Shown here piece by piece: positions 59,961-64,000 of a stretch of 64,000 nt of DNA. Source of the stretch: Alphaproteobacteria bacterium (GTDB lineage Bacteria; Pseudomonadota; Alphaproteobacteria; Rhizobiales; Aestuariivirgaceae). Under the pieces are notes generated by a model. The model was not told the DNA's origin, did no database searches, and saw only the letters and a list, made by a program, of their open reading frames with translations. The position numbers were made by a program, and so were the translations under genes. Where the stretch lies: assembly GCA_024640405.1 (NCBI GenBank), contig JAHEFB010000006.1, forward strand, positions 13,471-77,470, read 5' to 3'. Within the stretch, counting starts at the first letter, position 1; each line of letters starts with the position of its first letter.

Positions 59961-60653
59961 ATGTCTCAAGCAGGATACAAGCAGTTTTGCCCGGTCGCGA
60001 TGGCGGCCGAAGTGCTGTGCACGCGATGGACAATGGTGCTGCTGCGCGAACTGATTGCGGGCTCCACAAGGTTCAATGATCTTCGCCGTGGCGTGCCCAA
60101 AATGTCACCCACCTTGTTGTCGCAAAGGCTCAGGGAACTGGAGACAGCCGGTATTCTGGAGCGCAGAGAGGTGGCTGCCGAGAAGGGGATCTACGAATAC
60201 TGCCTCACGCCCGCCGGCCAGGACCTGGGCGGCATCGTCGAAGCCATCGGTGTGTGGGGGCAAAGCTGGGTTGAATCTCAGCTTTCGCTGAAGAATCTGG
60301 ACCCCTCGTTGCTGATGTGGGACATGCGGCGCAATCTCAATGCCGATCCGTTACCTGCCCGCAAGGTGGTGATCCAGTTTCTGTATCCCGAGCTTCCTGC
60401 GTCAAAACGCTTCTGGTGGCTGGTGGTCGAAGCAAACGGCATTGTTGATCTGTGCTGGGCCGATCCCGGTTTCGAGGTGGACCTTTATGTCTCCACAGAC
60501 CTGCGCACAATGACGGCAATCTGGATGGGACTGGTAAAGGTCGAAGGTGAGCAGGACAAGCTGCAACTGACCGGTGACAGGAAAATCGCCCGCACCATGC
60601 AATCCTGGCTGGGATTGAGCCCGTTTGCCTCTACACAGAAGAAAGTCGCCTGA
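59961..60653 (+). CDS. HxlR-family regulator with C-terminal SCP2-like domain
   Basis: A 230-residue regulator. Residues 1-110 are an HxlR winged helix (QFCPVAMAAEVLCTRWTMVL, RFNDLRRGVPKMSPTLLSQR, YEYCLTPAGQDLGGIVEAIG), with a cysteine at the usual redox-sensing place near the N-terminus. The C-terminal half (VVIQFLYPELPASKRFWWLV...) looks like a sterol-carrier-type ligand domain, so a hydrophobic ligand may be sensed. ATG at 59961 is chosen from the family N-terminus. Probably controls itself and the divergent gene. Confidence 0.88.
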   Translation: MSQAGYKQFCPVAMAAEVLCTRWTMVLLRELIAGSTRFNDLRRGVPKMSPTLLSQRLRELETAGILERREVAAEKGIYEYCLTPAGQDLGGIVEAIGVWGQSWVESQLSLKNLDPSLLMWDMRRNLNADPLPARKVVIQFLYPELPASKRFWWLVVEANGIVDLCWADPGFEVDLYVSTDLRTMTAIWMGLVKVEGEQDKLQLTGDRKIARTMQSWLGLSPFASTQKKVA

Positions 60654-60686
60654 GATATGGGGTTGGCTGGCCAGTGACGGCCTGAT

Positions 60687-61604
60687 TCAAGAGGCCGGCA
60701 GATTGCCGGTTTCCCGCCACACGTCCTGCGGCAGTTCCAACAGCCTGTTCAGCATCCACTGGCCAGCCACGCCCAGGGCGCGCTGTTCGGTCCACACGGC
60801 ATCCACACCATGCAGGATGTCGCTTTGTTGAAATCCGTAGTTCAGTTGAACCAGATCACCCGTCTTTATGCCGTCTGCGACAATGGAATGCGGAAGTTCT
60901 GCCCAGCCAAACCCCTGAAGCACCAGATCCAGCACCAGCATGGGGTTTTCCGCATACCAGATGGATGGGCTCTTGCGGTTGCCTGGGCTGCCGGTTTGGG
61001 CCGTTGGCCTGATTTGCGGCACCAGTTCGCGGTGCTGTCTGAGGTCTGCGTGCCTGACTTGCGACAATCGGGCGAGTGGATGATCGCGTCCTGCCACCGG
61101 CACTGTTCTGGAATAGCCGACACCGCGAAACTGAAACCCCACCGGGTAACCTTCCTGTTCAATCATCAGGCCCAGTTCGGCGCGGCCCCGTTTCAATATG
61201 CCGGCCATATCGGCTGGATCCGGGGTGACGATTTCAAGCGACACATGGGCGAATGTGGTGCTGAAGTCGCCGAGCAGGTCGAGCAGGGGGCGGATGCTGA
61301 TGCCCTGTTCGATCGCGATGCAAAGGTGGCCCTCAACACCTTCAGACATGGATTTGGCCCGGGCCAGGAATTCCTGACTGCCCAGCAGGATGCCTTTTGC
61401 ATTGGCCAGCAGCGCTGCGCCCGCTTTGGTCAGGACCGGATTTCGGCTGCTGCGGTCGAACAGCAGGACGTCACAGTCGATTTCCAAATTTGCTATCGCG
61501 GTTGAGACCGCAGACTGTGCCTTGCCCATCTGCCGTGCTGCTGCGGAAAACGATCCCAATTCCGCGGCCAGAACGAAAGCCCTGTAATTCTCGATGCTCG
61601 GCAT
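60687..61604 (-). CDS. LysR-family regulator beside a PACE exporter
   Basis: A 305-residue LysR regulator. The helix-turn-helix is IENYRAFVLAAELGSFSAAA then KAQSAVSTAIANLEIDCDVL, and the effector domain begins GHLCIAIEQGISIRPLLDL. ATG at 61604 has AGGTGAA upstream. It is divergent from a PACE-family gene; in Acinetobacter the PACE gene aceI is likewise controlled by the divergent LysR-type AceR. A 7-3-7 palindrome lies in the intergenic region. Confidence 0.9.
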   Translation of the reverse strand: MPSIENYRAFVLAAELGSFSAAARQMGKAQSAVSTAIANLEIDCDVLLFDRSSRNPVLTKAGAALLANAKGILLGSQEFLARAKSMSEGVEGHLCIAIEQGISIRPLLDLLGDFSTTFAHVSLEIVTPDPADMAGILKRGRAELGLMIEQEGYPVGFQFRGVGYSRTVPVAGRDHPLARLSQVRHADLRQHRELVPQIRPTAQTGSPGNRKSPSIWYAENPMLVLDLVLQGFGWAELPHSIVADGIKTGDLVQLNYGFQQSDILHGVDAVWTEQRALGVAGQWMLNRLLELPQDVWRETGNLPAS

Positions 61605-61613
61605 CGTTTCACC

Positions 61614-61630
61614 TATCTGAAAATCAGATA
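61614..61630. promoter_or_regulatory. LysR operator before the PACE gene
   Basis: TATCTGA-AAA-TCAGATA is a perfect 7-3-7 palindrome containing the LysR T-N11-A pattern. It sits 9 bases before the lysR start and 61 bases before the PACE start, suited to autorepression and activation of the exporter. Confidence 0.65.
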
Positions 61631-61691
61631 TAAACTGACTATTAAATAACCTGATTTGTGATATGGATGCAAAATATTCCGGAGCACACAA

Positions 61692-62135
61692 ATGTCACAA
61701 ACAGCAGTCATGCGGACCGGCAGGGACCGTCTGCGCTACACAGTTACCTTTGAGGCCTCATTGATGATGGTCCTGATCCCGGCAGGGGCAGCGTTTTTTG
61801 ACAAGGGGCTGGCCGATATCGGGCTTCTGGGCATCATTCTATCGCTCAAGGCAATGCTGGTGAACCTGGTCTATAACCGGGTGTTTGATCATGTTGACGC
61901 ACGGGCAAACCGGATATCGTCTGACCGCTCTAACATCGGCCGCATCGTGCATGCCGCAGGTTTCGAGACCACGTTGATGATCACTTCGCTGCCGATTTAC
62001 ATGTGGTGGCTCAACGTCACCCTGTTGCAGGCATTCATGACGGATGTGGTGGTGACATCATCCGTCGTCGTCTACACCTACGTATTCACGCTGGGGTATG
62101 ACCGCTTGTTTCCGGTCGTGCGGGCCACTTCATGA
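61692..62135 (+). CDS. PACE-family (AceI-like) efflux transporter
   Basis: A 147-residue inner-membrane protein with four helices in two tandem pairs, the bacterial transmembrane pair arrangement of PACE transporters. The first repeat begins RDRLRYTVTFEASLMMVLIP, with the membrane glutamate (FEA) needed for proton coupling in AceI; the second has IVHAAGFETTLMITSLPIYM, with an equivalent glutamate. AceI exports chlorhexidine and short diamines. GGAG lies 8 nt before the ATG. Confidence 0.9.
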   Translation: MSQTAVMRTGRDRLRYTVTFEASLMMVLIPAGAAFFDKGLADIGLLGIILSLKAMLVNLVYNRVFDHVDARANRISSDRSNIGRIVHAAGFETTLMITSLPIYMWWLNVTLLQAFMTDVVVTSSVVVYTYVFTLGYDRLFPVVRATS

Positions 62136-62180
62136 ACTCGCAATTGGGATCGAAAGTACGACGAAAACGCTACAGTCAAT

Positions 62181-63344
62181 TCAGGGGATTTGTTTGTCCA
62201 GCCCGCGCGGGATGCGTTTGTCCGGGTCATAGAACGGCAGATCAACAATCTCGCAGGGGACAAGTTTGCCGTCTGCATTTTTCATGGACAGTTTTTTGCC
62301 TGCCCAGTCACCCGCATCATTGAAGCGCGCATAGCCGACGCCTGCATCAAGAAAAGGCGACCATGCGCCAGCGGTGATGCGCGCAACAGTGCCGTCGCCG
62401 TCAATGATTTCACCGTGATAAAGTGGCACGGCGTTTGCACATTTCACGCCGAAAATCCGCGTACCGGGCCTGGCGTCCAGAAGCGCTTTACGCCCGACAA
62501 AATCTTGCTTCTCGAGATCGACAAATGCGCCCAGTCCAGCCTCAAATGGTGTCATGGTAGTGTCGAAATCAGTGCCGTTGTCCAGAATGCCAGCTTCCAG
62601 CCGGCGAATTTCCATGGATGAAATACTGCTGAACATCATGCCGTGCGGCTCGCCGGATTCCACAAGATGATCCCACAGGCGCGGGCAGTCGGTTTTATCG
62701 CCAAGCGTATAGATTTCATAACCCAGTTCTGCGGTCCACCCGGTGCGCGAAACATAGACTTGCTGACCGCCGATATCGAAGAAACCGGAGTGGAAATATC
62801 CCATGGTTTCATCGATGGCCCCGCCGGAGGCCGCGCACATGATGTCAAACGAGGTTGGCCCCTGAATCTGCAGGACCCTCGAATGCGGGTCAGAGATCGT
62901 GACATCGAAACCTTCACTATGCGCCAGCAGCCAGCTCTCCAAAGCGCCGTCCGGCTGAACGTACCAGAACCTGTCGGCCGTCAGCTTGAACAATATGCCA
63001 TCCATGAAAACGCCGCCTGCTGGTGTGCAGGCAATCGCATAGCGCCCGCGGCCTTCTTTGAGGCTGGAAATCGGCCGTGCAAACACACGCTCCATTAAAT
63101 CTACGGCATCCGGACCGGAAATCTCCACTGGCCGTTCCGGCACATCGTAAAGTGCCGCCTTGCGGCGCAAGGCCCAATAGGCCTCGATGGTGTCTTCGCC
63201 ATTGAACACGCTGTAATAGCGCCCCGCATAAACCCCCATAACCGTACGCTCGTTTTCCCAGCAGTTCTGGAAGGGAGAAGTTTCGAAACGCCGCGCACTT
63301 ACCCGGACGGTTTGCCTGGCATCTGAATGGATGGAGTTGGTCAT
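62181..63344 (-). CDS. GcvT-like aminomethyltransferase family protein
   Basis: A 387-residue folate-binding protein of the GcvT/DmdA/YgfZ fold. Recognisable stretches are YWALRRKAALYDVPERPVEI, VLQIQGPTSFDIM, VYVSRTGWTAELGYEIYTLG, IRRLEAGILDNGTDFDTTMT and PFEAGLGAFVDLEKQDFVGR. Members move one-carbon units between an amine or sulfonium donor and tetrahydrofolate; this one lacks the other glycine-cleavage genes beside it, so it may demethylate a different donor. GAGGCG precedes the ATG. It is divergent from a GcvA-like LysR gene. Confidence 0.85.
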   Translation of the reverse strand: MTNSIHSDARQTVRVSARRFETSPFQNCWENERTVMGVYAGRYYSVFNGEDTIEAYWALRRKAALYDVPERPVEISGPDAVDLMERVFARPISSLKEGRGRYAIACTPAGGVFMDGILFKLTADRFWYVQPDGALESWLLAHSEGFDVTISDPHSRVLQIQGPTSFDIMCAASGGAIDETMGYFHSGFFDIGGQQVYVSRTGWTAELGYEIYTLGDKTDCPRLWDHLVESGEPHGMMFSSISSMEIRRLEAGILDNGTDFDTTMTPFEAGLGAFVDLEKQDFVGRKALLDARPGTRIFGVKCANAVPLYHGEIIDGDGTVARITAGAWSPFLDAGVGYARFNDAGDWAGKKLSMKNADGKLVPCEIVDLPFYDPDKRIPRGLDKQIP

Positions 63345-63453
63345 TATCGCGCCTCATGTCTTCGGGGGAAATCCCAGAGAAAGCTACGCCTTGATCGCTT
63401 TCGGTCAAAGTCATTTGATTTACAGCCAAAGGTTAGTTTATCTATCGTTTCAT

Positions 63454-64000
63454 ATGAGCAACTGGCTACCATCACTGAATGCCCTGAAAGCCTTCGAGGC
63501 CGTATCCCGGCACCTGAATTACGCCCATGCCGCCGAAGAACTGGGTGTCACGCCGGCAGCGGTCAAGCAGCTTGTCGGCAAGCTGGAAGCAGCGCTTGGA
63601 ACACCTCTGGTAAAACGGGACGGGCGGGGGCTGGCGCTGACCTCATCCGGTCATTCAGGCCGCGAGGCGCTGGCCGGCGGGTTTGCCCAGATACGCGACG
63701 CAGTGGAAAAAATGCGCGTACGGGACACGCGCAAACGCCTGATTGTCTCGGTCGAGCCCTCGTTCGCAACGGCATGGCTGGTGCCAAGGCTGGAGCGTTT
63801 CAGGCAAAGCAATGGCGATGTTGATGTGCTGATCGACTCGTCCTTGAAGATTGTCGACCTTGAGCGCGGCGCGGCGGACCTTGCGGTCCGGTTTGGCCCG
63901 CATCCGGACAAATCCCTGGAGTCTCACCGGCTGTTCGATGAACAGCTGTGCGCCTTTTGCAGCCCCTCGCTGACATCCGGCCCGCGGGCATTGAACGATC
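63454..64000 (+). CDS. GcvA-like LysR regulator (partial, runs off the window)
   Basis: The first 182 codons of a LysR gene are visible. The helix-turn-helix is LNALKAFEAVSRHLNYAHAA then GVTPAAVKQLVGKLEAALGT, the hallmark of the GcvA subgroup, and the effector domain starts LIVSVEPSFATAWLVPRLER. The gene continues past the window edge. The 109-bp region to the divergent GcvT-like gene is the probable control region; its likely target is that gene. Confidence 0.9.
   Translation, partial: MSNWLPSLNALKAFEAVSRHLNYAHAAEELGVTPAAVKQLVGKLEAALGTPLVKRDGRGLALTSSGHSGREALAGGFAQIRDAVEKMRVRDTRKRLIVSVEPSFATAWLVPRLERFRQSNGDVDVLIDSSLKIVDLERGAADLAVRFGPHPDKSLESHRLFDEQLCAFCSPSLTSGPRALND

Overview
The window looks like a chromosomal segment of a free-living, metabolically versatile alphaproteobacterium, probably of the Rhizobiales/Hyphomicrobiales type. 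This rests on the fairly high GC, an alphaproteobacterial-style PutA without a DNA-binding domain, a TolB/TPR-fused class III cyclase, many LysR/MarR/TetR/DeoR/HxlR regulators beside catabolic genes, and GC-rich hairpin repeats between genes. The lineage is an inference. No rRNA, tRNA, CRISPR array, prophage or complete insertion sequence was seen.

Layout. 1-1,140: a hairpin-rich repeat with a 101-bp tandem duplication, a small secreted protein gene with a clear terminator, and a second repeat copy. 1.1-10.4 kb: putA, a secreted helical protein, a methyltransferase, a LysE exporter convergent with a MarR-GNAT fusion gene, and a divergent marR/GST pair. 10.5-17.8 kb: an IlvD/Edd dehydratase, a TetR-YciI-tag run in which tag carries an in-frame amber codon, an EamA transporter, a glutamine amidotransferase, a SnoaL-like protein and an OsmC protein. 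17.9-24.8 kb: more repeats, then two class III nucleotide cyclases flanking a barrel-like envelope protein. 24.9-32.8 kb: an AraC/DJ-1 regulator divergent from an FAD oxidase plus homocysteine-methyltransferase-like pair, a GFA protein, an M20 carboxypeptidase and a dimethylglycine/sarcosine dehydrogenase-like protein.

32.9-37.6 kb: a methylamine/betaine-type locus (DMGDH-like, non-pyrrolysine MttB, LysR) interrupted by about 1.96 kb of more AT-rich DNA. That insert carries an unknown gene and an AbrB-Doc toxin-antitoxin pair, and it lies between two 35-bp identical copies of the mttB 3' end. 37.7-46.9 kb: hydrolases, a membrane protein operon, an MDR oxidoreductase, a PanE-like reductase, a PlsB-like acyltransferase and a two-gene AtuA-family unit; a 162-bp inverted-repeat element sits near 40 kb. 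47.1-54.5 kb: a decayed LysR gene, then a tightly coupled operon (DeoR, ABC importer, EEP phosphodiesterase, HAD phosphatase) that reads as uptake and stepwise hydrolysis of a phosphodiester. 54.7-64 kb: a P460-type cytochrome, several regulator/target pairs (HxlR/DUF4242-like, LysR/PACE exporter, LysR/GcvT-like), a sterol desaturase-like enzyme, a methyltransferase and a maleate-isomerase-family protein. The last LysR gene runs off the window.

Recurring traits: many regulators have perfect palindromes in the intergenic region beside them, suggesting autoregulated regulator/target pairs. Several genes appear to start at TTG or GTG, and one perhaps at ATT. All calls come from reading the sequence; no database search was run.
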